From positions 27,416,692 through 27,480,691 of the forward strand of contig CM051458.1 of the NCBI GenBank assembly GCA_028274465.1: 64,000 nucleotides of DNA. The letters run 5' to 3'. A program made the position numbers and the translations under genes. Positions 43,138 to 54,684 of this stretch are shown in pieces. The DNA comes from Plantago ovata (Eukaryota; Streptophyta; Magnoliopsida; Lamiales; Plantaginaceae). The first letter of the stretch is position 1. Each line of letters starts with the position of its first letter. A model generated the notes under the pieces. It searched no databases. It worked only from the letters and a program-made list of their open reading frames with translations, and was not told the origin of the DNA.

Positions 43138-43410
43138 TGTTAGGAAACTTGTAAATTTTGATTAGCAATTAACCATGCTAAATTAAGGAAAGTCCAGTAA
43201 CTAGTACTCTTAAGGTCCATAGGAATTTAGAATTTTAAGGACATTGTAAAAGAGGAACGTTTGCTGACGACTTAGTGTAGGTACTAGTTAGGTGCTTTAG
43301 TTTGCTGATGATGTACATTGTTTTTACAAATGAACTATTGAAGCACTAGAACCGCTCAGAAACTTGAAGATTCAAAGACTGAAGACTTAAGAAGATTTCT
43401 GAAGATTCTA
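43138..43410 (+). repeat. Truncated 5' LTR (U3 start only)
   Basis: It matches the first part of the SIRE-like LTRs, including TTGCTGA motifs. The match ends at about 43,410, where the sequence becomes gag, with short shared sequence at the junction that suggests a deletion through microhomology. Confidence 0.8.
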
Positions 43411-43852
43411 AAAGTAATCAGAAGACCTTTGCTGACAAACCTGAATCAAGTAAGGTTGCTGAGACAAAAGCTCAGCATTCTCCGAAAAATGGACTTGGTT
43501 TCAAAACCAAGCAAAGTCAACGTTTTCATGGGTATAAGCAAAGTCATCAAAGATACTTCAAAGAGATGAATAAAACCAAGCCTAAGAGTTCTGACAAAAC
43601 TCAAAACGCTAGGACGAGAAGGAACCTTGCCAGAAAAGAACTTACTGAAAAGTATGTTCAACAAAAGGTCAACCGAGCAAGACACCACATCAGAAAGTGG
43701 ATTTGATTAGCAATAATCAAAAGTCTTTCGGCTCAAAACCTTCTAGTTCCTCACCAAGTAGAAAACAAGTCAAAGTTGAAAAACTCAAGACTTGGGTTTC
43801 CACTGGATGCTTTCTTGAATATGTTAATGGACATCCAATATTGGATAATTAA
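43411..43852 (+). pseudogene. SIRE-like gag C-terminal fragment
   Basis: The readable segments match the basic tail of the intact sister gag, including TFADKPESSK-, NGLGFKTKQ/SGLGFKTK- and RRNLARKELTEKYVQQK-type blocks, ending TWVSTG and VNGHP. The zinc knuckle and the core are missing because of the deletion after the LTR start. The fragment is broken. Confidence 0.75.
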
Positions 43853-43859
43853 CTTGTTT

Positions 43860-46032
43860 GCTCTTGATTGTGCAGACTTCAGCCACGGAGACAAACAATG
43901 CAATTTGACACTTTGACAGTGGTTGTGGAAAGCACATGACGGGCAACAAGAAAAACCTTATAAACTATAGACGGTGGTCTAAAGGTCCAACAATAAGGTT
44001 TGCTGGTGGAGGCTTTGGTTCTACTAAAGGTTATGGTTACGTGAAGTTAGAATACATTACCATTTCGGGAGTTCTTTATGTCAAAAATCTTAAGTTTAAC
44101 CTTTTCAGCATGAGTCAATTCGCTGATAAAGGTTACTTCATCAAAATCAAAAGTGATGAATGTAAACTTATAGACTTTGAGACAAAGAAGGTTATTATGG
44201 TTGCTAGAAGATCAGGAGGTTTGTATACTGTAGATTGGTCTTCAGCAATCGTTGAAAAATGCCTTGTCTCAGATCATGATTGCCTTGCTGAAAAAGCATG
44301 GTTATGGCATAAACGAACAAGTCACCTAAACTTCAAGACGCTGAATAAGCTGTCTAAAAAGGCACTTGTAGTTGGATTACCTAAGGTTACTTTCAAGAAG
44401 GATGGTGTTTGCAATGCATGTCAGCAAGGAAAACAAACCAAATCTTCTTTTAAGAACAAGGCAGTACTGTCAACTACAAAACCTTTACAACTGTTGCACA
44501 TGGACTTGTTTGAATCGTCTTCAATAAGCTATGGTGGTAAGAAGTATGGTCTGGTGGTGGTAGATGACTATTCAAGATTCACTTGGGTAGTATTTATCAA
44601 ATACAAGTCTGAAACATGGACTGAAATACCTAACTTGCTGAATAAGCTTGAATTCATGAAAAATGACAAGGTAAAAGTCATAAGAACAGACCATGGTACT
44701 GAATTTGTGAACCAGTACATAACTGAGTATTGCACTTCAAAAGGCATACAACATCAGTTATCCTCACAACAAAATGGTGTTGAAAGGAAGAATCGCACCC
44801 TTAAGGAAGCAGCCAGAACAATGCTTGCTGACACTGAAATAAGTGAAGCTTATTGGGTTGAAGCGATTAATACCGCCTGCTATACTCAAAATAGATGTTT
44901 GATAACTAAGGATTACAACAAAACTCCCTATGAGTTATTTGTTGGAAGGCCTCCTAACATCACCCATCTAAGAGTATTTGGTTGTAAGTGTTTTGTTCTT
45001 AACAATGCTAGAGAATACTTAAGAACATTCCAACCAAAGGCAGACGAAGCGATATTTCTTGGTTACTCCTTGCATTGTAAAGCTTATAGAGTTTACAACA
45101 AAAAGGCATAAAAGATCGAAGAATCAATGCATGTTGTATTCTATGAAAGTCACAAGGAGTTCCTGCTGAAGAAGAAATATCAGATTGTATGAAGAAGCTA
45201 CTCATACACGAGCAAAGAACTGAATCTGATGCTAGGCAAGTCAAATCAATTGAACTAAATGATGATTCTGACAATGACTCTCCTCCCACGAGTCATGACA
45301 AGATAAATATAGTTCATGACAAAGAATTTCCAGCAAAAGACGCAGTAGGCTCGGATGTTGCTGAAACTATGCAACTTCCTGTGCCTGCTGACGAGTTACC
45401 TCAAACCAACAACGCTGAACAAGCAGTTGCTTATGAACCAATCTCAGCAGAGACACAACAAAATACCTTTAGTACTGAGCAAGTAATACTGATGAGTCAC
45501 ATGCTGAAGAGCAAACTTATCCAGATCCAAAGAGAAAAAACCTGTTAATAAATGGATTAGAGATCATCCCTCTACGGATACGATTGGTGATATTGACAAA
45601 CGCCAAGTGACTAGATCCAAAGTATCTACTAATCAAGAACTTGTTGAAGAAGCAAATGTCATAGAAGTAGAAGCTTTGTTCTCTTGCTTTGTTTCAGAAA
45701 TTGAACCCAAGACCATAGAAGAAGCTTTAAAGCATTCTGAATGGATCAAGGCAATGCAAGAAGAACTGGATCAATTTGAAAGGAACAAAGTCTGGAAACT
45801 TGTACCCCTTTCTGAAGGAAAGAAAGCAATTGGTAAAAAGTGGGTGTCCAGAAACAAGCTGAGTGAATCTGGAGAAGTACCAAGGAACAAAGCACGTTTA
45901 GTTGCTCAAGGTCACTGTCAGACTGAAGGATTGGACTATGATGAGTCTTATGCTCCAGTTGCAAGATTGGATGCAATTAGGCTTTTCTTAGCCTTTGCTG
46001 CTCACAATGACTTCATTGTTTATCAAATTGAT
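43860..46032 (+). pseudogene. SIRE-like protease, integrase and N-terminal RT
   Basis: The KHMTGNKKNLINYRRW protease block is followed by a long open stretch through integrase (LWHKRTSHLNFK, VCNACQQGK, LHMDLFESSS, IRTDHGTEFVN, NGVERKNRTLKEA) to KCFVLNNAREYL. Next come an acidic linker with SIELNDDSDNDSPP and the start of RT ([59 protein letters not shown]). It is cut by the next LTR at 46,033. The rest of RT and RNase H lies at 60,739-61,719. It is broken in several places. Confidence 0.85.
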
Positions 46033-47724
46033 TGTTGGTCCCTTTAAACAACAAGAAAAGACTAGAGGGGGGGGGTGAATAGTCTTTTCAAACTTTTGTC
46101 GTTTAAAAACTTTCTCAGCAAGTACTTATTACTTTTCAGTAATGAGGTTGCTGATACTTAACTTTCTCAGCAAGCGTAAGTTACTTTCCAGTAGCTTGGT
46201 TGCTGATATTTAAAATCATAGAGCGGAAGTCTTTGAAACAATAAGTGCTCTTTCAGCAAGAAAAGGGTTTCAGCAAGTGAAGTGAGTGACTGTGTACAAA
46301 CAGATATAATTTGCTGAAAGCTAAATGCAGTAAGTAAATCACACAAACGCTTTTATAGTGGTATCTGAGAGTGGCGTAATCTCTCAACTAATCCACTTTG
46401 TCCTTTCTAGGACTGAATCCACTAAGATATGATTGAGGTTCCTTACAATCTCCTATCTAAAGCGATTCAACAGAAACCAAAGCACACTTGCTTTGTCTCA
46501 ACCTAAACTAGAGAACTCAACCTTGTTCTCCACCAAACTTGGTACTTTTAATCAGCAAAACTTTGCTCGATTAAGTTCCCTCTGAATATCACGCCTGAAA
46601 GGGTGTATTTTCAGTTAGAGAGTTTTGGGGTGAGATGACTTAATTATAAATTATTCAGTTACAACAAGTAATCTAAGAAACACAACTTTGAATACTTTGC
46701 AGTAAACAAGTTTGATTGTTTCTGGTGTCAAGACTTGTTCTTGTTCGAAAGAAAGAACACTTAACTAATTTCTTAGCCGAGTTTGTTCTACTTCTTCACA
46801 AGTAGCTTTTTCAAGTTTTAAGTCATGGAACGGATCAATGGCAGTAAGAGTGTTTGAAGGTTTGTGAGTTTTAAGCACAAGTGAGAGTTTGATCACGTTG
46901 TTGACACACTTCAACTCTTTGCCGGATGACCTCTATTTATAGTGCAAGTAAGGAGCCGTTTGAATTTCAAATCCTAAGGCTTTTGTTCCTTAACATGTCA
47001 CTATCTTGCTTTTGTACTTTCAGTAGCAACTTTGTTTGTCTTCTAGTCTTCATGTCCTTCGCGTGTAAGCTTTGCATTAAATGCACATTTGAATAGAATT
47101 CAAACAGTAACATTGGAGCGCAAAATTCACGTACATTCAGCAAGAGGTCACATATGTTCATCAGCAAGTGTTCATTCTCAGTTTCAGCAAGCACAACCTA
47201 CTCTGTCTTTCAGATTTTCACTTATGCAATGTTGTTGCTGAAAATTCCACTTTCTGAGCAACACGTGCCTTACCAGTCTTCAGCAATCTTCAAGTCTTCA
47301 AGTCTTCGAAATCTTCAAGTCTTCAGATCTTCAAAAAGTCTTCAAGATTCTGACCGGTTTCTATATTTGCTTCAATAATTTGTTTGTAATAAACAAAATA
47401 TATCTTCAGCAAATGCTTCAATAGGTCATTTTCTTTTCAGAAAATAAGATTCATTAAAGCTAAGCATCAATAAGATATTTTCTTTCAGAAAATAAAATAC
47501 ATCATACGCTAAAGTGTCAATAAATTATTTTCTTTTCAGAAAATAAAATACGTCATACACAAAAGAAATAACTTATCTAACACCTAACTAAGTCATCAGC
47601 AAACGTTCCTCTTTTACAATGTCCTTAAAAATCTAAATTCCTATGGACCTTAAGAGTACTAGTTACTGGACTGTTCTTAATTTAGCATTGTTAATTGCTC
47701 ATCAAAATTACAAGTTTCCTAACA
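46033..47724 (-). repeat. 3' LTR of the tandem SIRE-like element
   Basis: A 1,692 bp LTR followed by the polypurine tract at 47,725. U3 contains three tandem copies of a unit of about 48 bases (about 47,410-47,570) with core ATTTTCTTTTCAGAAAAT, a hairpin. The TATA box is at about 46,932-46,940. The U5 hairpin loop has a 9-G run. Confidence 0.92.
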
Positions 47725-47985
47725 AATTTCCCCCTTTTTGATGTTAGCAATCCATGGCTAAATTAATTGTTACCCTTTTAGAGGTTTCTGATGTTGAATA
47801 AATCAGATGATTAATGCAAGCATACTTGAATAAATAAACAGTAAGCATAAGTAAGTTGCATAATCAAAAACCAATAAGAGTCAAAAAGAATTCATTGCTG
47901 AAAGTTATCATTCAGAAGTTTACAAGAAAACATAGATAATAAGGAATCAGCAAACAAAAACTTTAGCAAAAATTATTGCAGGGAC

Positions 47986-50900
47986 TTAAGCTCTTTCAAA
48001 GGATTTTCTCAAAATCTCTCTTACACTCTTCTCAGCAAGTGCAGTGAATTCAACACAATCCTTCTCGTAGTTTTCCAGAAGCCTACGGACTTGTAGTTGA
48101 AGAATTCTTGCATTTTTGCAGGCAGTATGATGATGCTTTTCAGCATTCATTTCCATGTAGTTAATTACCCACAAATGCATGCCCCAATTGCTTGCATGGA
48201 GAAGCTGTGTATCTGAAATGTTTCTCGGATGAATCTTTCTTAACCAGAGAAGATCTTCTTCTTGATCCTTAGCAGTGAGATAGAAGTACTCATAAGGAAT
48301 CAATCCAAGTTTCTTCTTAGGTTTCTTTGTTACCGGGTCAGCATAGTAAGCAATGCCAGGTGGTTTATCAAATCTGGTTCTTTCTATAAGTCTTACCAAT
48401 GGCAGTTCTTCTTACTGAGACCTCAAGATTCAACCATCTCCCAGCAATATTTCTTGGGAGGGATTCTTCCCTTTGCTTTCTTTGGACCTTGAGTTCAATC
48501 CATTTGAACATTTGATTCAAAATGGCTGTAGGAAAGAACTCATTCACCAGCAAGTCTTCCAGCTTTAAGATCCAGCAACCATGAATGTTTCTGATCACAT
48601 TCTGAGTGGTTTCATCATTGCTGGTCTTTGTATATTCAATGCCGGAGCCAATAGCAATGCTGGCCAGCCTTTTCTCTTCCTGTCTTTGCCTTCTTCTTCT
48701 TGATTTAGCATTGTCTTGATCTCTTGCTGAAGAGTCAGACGAAAAATGCCTTGAGTAGCCAGACGGAGTTACGGCTGTTAAGGGTCTAGCTCTTATGGCT
48801 TGAGCTATTGTTTGATTGTCATCATCTTCTTCATCATCTTCATTCAGATTGTGATGACTTTCAGTGTGACAGAAATCTTGAGTTTCAGCAGCGGTTTTTC
48901 TCTTTTTGGTACTTGCTGAATTTAACTCAGTTTCTGCTTGTCTTTTAGAACTTTGCTCTCTTTCAGCAAGAGGTTCTAATGGAAGTGGCACAACAGCAGC
49001 AGGAGTAGGAGGGGTTTGATTTCTCTTTCTAGTGTCTTCTTTTCCCCCTTAGACATGGATTGCAACATCGGAGTGATGTGCAGAGAATAAAACTCATTGC
49101 AATTTTCAGCAAGAGTGTTGAGACTGTTATACTTCATGATGATTGCTTGTGGTCAGAGTTCATTGTTGCTAACTCTTTTTGAATATTCATCATGTTCTCT
49201 TCATGTCTTTCTCTGTTGCGGCCTTCTCATCCATAATATTCTGAGCCTTGACAGAGCGTCTTTGCAAGCTTGAGCGCCTGACTTACATCTTCATAGCTCT
49301 TGTGATAAAGACTTATGTCTCTCTGAGCTATTGTCAAAGTTGTAGTGCGTCTCAGCACTGTAGCTAGTATCTTTCCAATGTCAAGTGGGCTCTCAACAAG
49401 CAATGCCTCATCTTCAGCTTTGCAGGCATCATGGACTTGCTTTAGTGCTAGAATACTGGGAGTAAACTCCTCAACTCTTGGGACGGCACTAAATGAGGGT
49501 TAAGGAATGAACCTTAATTTCAGAAGCAAACTGATCATCACGCGTCAGCAATTCGGCTCTTAGACCATCGTCTAAATCATTGATGTAATCAGGAGGAGGA
49601 ATCTGAACGACTTTTGGGTCTCGCTTGGATTGATCATCATCATTTTCTGACAAGTCGTCATCATCCTCAGATTCATCAAGTTGAGCGACTTTGGAGCCTT
49701 TGTCAGTAGCTTCACTTCCTTTTTGTTGAGTGGTTGCTGATGGCAACACTTCAGACTCAACGACTGGAGTTTCACCAGTAGATAGTTGTTTTAATTGAGT
49801 TTGGGGCTCAATTACTGGAGTTTCGCCAGTAGTAGTTTAATTGCGTAGTTGCTGAAGGCAACGTTTTGAGACTCAATAACTGGAGTTTCGCCAGTAGTAA
49901 GTGGAAAAGGGATGGAACTTCCTTTGATTTGATCTTGAAGATTCACCAATTTCCAGATCCGCGTATGCCTGCATGGATCACGAGACTATTTTGTAGAGCT
50001 CGTTGGTAATCTTCATCTTCTCATCCTCGTCTTCAAGTTTTGCTTCAGTAAACCTTGGCCTCAGAACTGAGACTCTTGCCATTTTTCAAGGCCCTTTTTT
50101 GGCGTATTCTCTTCAGTATCAGCACCTTGTACAGCGTGCTTTGATTTTCAGCATTAGCAGGAGGAGGTTGAGTTTGCTGCGATTGTTGTTGTTCAGCTTG
50201 CTGATTGTCAGATTGTGTATTTTCAGCGCAGTGTTAACTTCAATCCACCAGCACCAGGATTTGGACTTTGAATTCTCGTCATCGTCATCTTCTTGTCCTT
50301 AGAATCTTTCCTTCATCATCACGGGAATCAGTGGGAATGTTCTCATCTTCTTCTTCTTCTCATTCATCTTGTCAGAATGACCTTGTAGCTCAACCTCTTG
50401 TACAAAGCAACCTTGTCACTTCCTCTTCCTCAGTTAATTTGTGGGGATCAGCCACCACAGGAACAAAAAGACCCTTTGAGCATCACAGCTTGTTCAGCTG
50501 GAGATTGTGCACTCTTAAATTTGCCTTCATTCTCTCTGATTTGAGCAATCATGCTTGAGCTCATTTGCTGAGAATATGTCCTTTTCTTCAGAAGGATGGA
50601 GTGGACAAATGTTCGAGCTTTAACAGTGAAGATCTCTTTTTCTCATTTGAGAGATGAAGGTGAAGACTGAGAAGTACATTCTCCAGATCTTTGCCAGTTG
50701 CTGACGGACTTAGCAACTCTTGACAAAGTGTCCTCTTGAAGCTCAAGTAAAGTTCCTCAGAACTACTTGTTGATCTTCAGTGATGAGTACACTTCAGTGG
50801 TCTCCTTTTGAGCCTGAAAAAGAATTTTATTTAGATCTAGGATTGGTTTGGAGAATTGTTTTGAGTTAGTCTGAAACATGATTACCTGCTGGAGTCCGCC

Positions 50901-51573
50901 GCTCATGTAGTACAATTTCCTATCCATGAGGAGCTTGAGTAGCATCCTCCATTTGTTCATCCTGAAATAAATAAAATTCAAATAAGACACAAGTACTAAG
51001 CTGTCAAACTTAGTTTTTATAACCAAAATTATTAACTACCTGCTGAGCAGGGAGTGTTGGTTCTGGTGCAGAGGCTCCGCAACCATCTGACTTGCATCTT
51101 GAGAAGTCTGTAGAGAAAGATCATTTTAGCAAAAGAACATTTTCAGAAATTTGAAGTTTTCTGATGGTTGAATTAACTACCTGCTAGGAAGGACCGGTTG
51201 TGGCTCAGTCCTTTTAAGCAATTAACAGTTTCTTCGTTTCTTGACTGTTCTTCAGCAGGACTCTGATTTTGACAATGAGAAAAGTTGTGCGGTTTCAGCC
51301 AACTCCTTGTCTCTGAATTGACAAGTTGAGCCAGAAGCATCTTGACCTTTACGCTCACTGCCTTTCATGAAGGATTCAATTGACTCTTGTTGGATGATTC
51401 CTCATCATTTCCAACTCCATTTGTTTGCTTAAATCATCCCGTTACAAGCTGACTTGTACATTGAAGTCTTGGTGGTTGACTTGGGCCCGTATTCCAGCAT
51501 CAAAGAGATGCGTCTTCTGAATACCTGCCTTCTTGAGTTTCAGCACTTCGGAACTGGAACCATTGCTATCTCG
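47986..51573 (-). pseudogene. Third ORF of SIRE-like element, C-terminal two thirds, adjoining the gap
   Basis: It is homologous to 19,207 to about 22,750, with the same C-terminal domain (GCWILKLEDLLVNEFF, PYEYFYLTAKDQEEDLLWL), coiled coil, TTGETPVIESQ repeat (49,745-49,905) and the three intron-like segments at 50,814-50,885, 50,962-51,039 and 51,108-51,180. Breaks become much denser from about 49,000 towards the gap than in the sister copy at 59,149-60,738, which suggests uncorrected sequence rather than decay. Confidence 0.75.
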
Positions 51574-51673
51574 NNNNNNNNNNNNNNNNNNNNNNNNNNN
51601 NNNNNNNNNNNNNNNNNNNNNNNNNNNNNNNNNNNNNNNNNNNNNNNNNNNNNNNNNNNNNNNNNNNNNNNNN
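51574..51673. other. Assembly gap (100 N)
   Basis: A run of 100 N of placeholder length. The left flank corresponds to about 22,752 of the full-length copy and the right flank to about 25,717, so roughly 3 kb (third-ORF start, spacer, RNase H end) is probably missing here. Confidence 0.95.
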
Positions 51674-54600
51674 TATTAATCTAGTACCCAAAAACTGACA
51701 AGTTCCAGAGGTACTTTTTCTATCAAGAGTGATCCACCATGATCAGCATCAGAATAGCCAACCAATTCAAGTCCAGAATCTTTTGGATACCATAATCCAA
51801 CATTGACTGTACCTTTAACATATTTCAGTATTTTAATTGCCTTTTTGTAGTGTGATTCTCTTGGATCAGATTGGAATCTTGCACACACACAAACAGCATA
51901 CTGAATGTCAGGTCTACTTGCTGTTAAATACAACAAGGAACCAATGAGCTTCCTATACTTGTGTTCTTCAACACTTTTGTCCTCTTTAGTATAGCCCAAT
52001 TTGGTACCAACACTCATAGGGATCTTTTCAGGTTTCTCATCCTCTTTGATCCTAAACTTTATGAGCATTTCTTTCGCATACTTTGCTTGATTTATGAATA
52101 TTCCATCTTTGAGTTGCTTGACTTGCAATCCTAGGAAATAATTCAATTTTCCCATCATACTCATTTCAAACTTATTAGTCATGAGTTTGGCAAAATCATC
52201 ACAAAGTTGCTTGTCCTTAGATCCAAAAATTATGTCATCCACATAAATTTGAACTAAGATTAATTTACCATCATGGTTCATGGTAAAAAGAGTTTTGTCA
52301 ACTTCACCTTTCTTGAAACCATTTTCCAGCAAGAACTTAGCTAAGGTATCATACCATGCTCTTGGTGCTTGCTTTAGACCATATACAGCTTTCTGAAGCT
52401 TATATACCATCTTGGTTTCTGAGGGAAGTTCAAAGCCAGGGGGTTGTTCTAGGTAGACTTCTTCAGCAAGTTCACCATTTAAGAATGCACTCTTAACATC
52501 CATTTGGTAAACAATGAAGTCATTGTGAGCAGCAAAGGCCAAGAAGAGCCTAATTGCATCCAATCTTGCAACTGGAGCGTAAGACTCATCATCGTCCAAT
52601 CCTTCAGTCTGACAGTAACCTTGAGCAACTAAGCGTGCTTTGTTTCTTGTTACTTCACCAGACTCGCTCAGCTTGTTTCTGAACACCCACTTTGTACCAA
52701 TAGCTTTCTTATCTTCAGCAAGTGGCACAAGTTTCCAGACTTTGTTTCTTTCAAATTGATCCAATTCTTCTTGCATTGCCTTTATCCATTCAGAATGCTT
52801 CAAAGCTTCTTCTATGGTTTAGGTTCAATTTCTGAAACAAAGCAAGAGAATAAAGATTCTACTTCTACGACACTTGCTTCTTCAGCAAGTCCTTGAGTAG
52901 CTTTGGATCTAGTCACTTGGCGTTTATTAATATCGCCAATCATATCCGTAGAGGGATGATCTCTAATCCATTTATTAACAGGTTTCCTGTTTGTTGGATC
53001 AGGATATGTTTGCTCATCAGCATGTGACTCTTCAGTATGTACTTGTTCAGTACTACTGGGAATTTGTGTCTCTGCTGAGATTTGTTCGTCAGCAACTGCT
53101 TGTTCAGCATTGTGGGTTGAGGTATTTCATCAGCAGGCACTGGAGATTGCGTAATTTCAGCAACTTCCGGAGCAACCGCATCTTTTGCTGGAAATTCTTT
53201 GTCGTGAACTATATTTATCTTGTCATGACTCGGGGGAGGAGAATCATTGTCAGAATCATCATTTAGTTCAATTGACTTGATTTTCCTAGCATCAGATTCA
53301 GTTCTTTGCTTATGTATGATTAGCTTTTTCATACATTCTGATATTTCTTCTTCAGCAGGCACACCTTGTGACTTTTCGTAGAATACAACATGCACAGATT
53401 CTTCAATCTTTTGTGCCTTTTGTTGTAAACTCTATAAGCTTTACTATGCAAGGAGTAGCCAAGAAATATCGCTTCGTCTGCCTTTGGTTGAAATGTTCTT
53501 AGGTATTCTCTACCATTGTTAAGAACGAAACACTTGCAACCAAATACTCTTAGATGAGTGATGTTAGGAGGTCTTCCAACAAACAATTCATAAGGAGTTT
53601 TGTTGTATTCCTTAGTAATCAAACATCTATTCTGAGTGTAGCAGGCGGTATTAATCGCTTCAACCCAGTAAGCCTCACTTATCTCAGTGTCAGCAAGCAT
53701 TGTTCTTGCGGCTTCTTTCAGGGTACGATTCTTCCGTTCAGCAACACCATTTTGTTGTGGTGTCCTTACTGAGGATAACTGATGTTGAATACCTTTCGAG
53801 GTACAATATTCAGTTATGTACTAGTTTACAAACTCAGTACCATTGTCTGTCCTTATGACTTTTACCTTGTCATTTTTCATGACTTCAAGCTTATTCAGCA
53901 AGTTAGGTATTTCAGTCTTGGTTTCAGATTTGTGCTTGATGAATACTACCCAAGTGAATCTTGAATAGTCATCTACCACGACTAGACCATACTTCTTACC
54001 AGCATAGCTTGTTGAAGAAGATTCAAACAAGTCCATGTGTAAGAGTTGTAAAGGTTTTGTAGTTGACAGTACTGCCTTGTTCTTGAAAGAAGATTTGGTT
54101 TGCTTTCCTTGCTGACATGCATTGCAAACACCATCCTTCTTAAAAGTAACCCTAGGTAATCCAACTACAAGTGCCTTTTTAGACAGCTTATTCAGCGTCT
54201 TGAAGTTTAGATGACTTGTTCGTTTATGCCATAACCATGCTTTTTCAGCAAGGCAATCATGATCTGAGACAAGGCATTTTTTCAACGTTTGCTGAAGACC
54301 AATCAACGGTGTACAAGCCTCCTGATCTTCTTGCAATCATTATAACCTTTTTAGTCTCAAAATCTACAAGTTTACATTCATCACTTTTAATTTCGATGAA
54401 GTATCCTTTGTCAGCAAATTGACTCATGCTGAAAAGGTTAAACTTAAGATTTTTGACATAAAGAACTCCAGAAATGGTTATGCATCCCAACTTCACATCA
54501 CCATAGCCTTTTGTAGATCCGGAGCCTCCACCAGCAAACCTTATTGTTGGACCTTTAGACCACCGTCTATAGTTTATAAGGTTATTCTTGTTGCCCGTCA

Positions 54601-54679
54601 TGTGCTTTCCACAACCACTATCAAAGTGCCAGATTGCATCGTTTGTCTCCGTGGCTGCAGTCTGCACAATCAAGAGCAA
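51674..54679 (-). pseudogene. SIRE-like pol: protease, integrase, RT, part of RNase H
   Basis: The protease block FDSGCGKHMTG lies near 54,600. Integrase has LWHKRTSHLNFK, VCNACQQGK, LHMDLFESSS and IRTDNGTEFVN. The linker carries SIELNDDSDNDSPPPSHD. RT is long and open, with KTKWVFRNK-type and [11 protein letters not shown] blocks, [23 protein letters not shown] and the catalytic YVDDIIFGS, into RNase H (YSDADHGGS), which is cut by the gap. A few breaks. Confidence 0.85.
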
Positions 54680-54684
54680 ACAAG

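Larger units (their letters stand above)
43138..46032 (+). mobile_element. Plus-strand SIRE-like element, first part
   Basis: It begins with the exact LTR start TGTTAGGAAAC at 43138 inside Tat pol. Only about 270 bp of LTR remain before it passes directly into the C-terminal part of gag at about 43,411. Protease, integrase and the beginning of RT follow. It is interrupted at 46,033 by the LTR of another SIRE-like element and resumes at 60,739. It is broken, with several changes and a large internal deletion between LTR and gag. Confidence 0.85.

Noticed and set aside
51454-51684. Frame across the N run
   Set aside because: It is generated by translating the gap and has no meaning.
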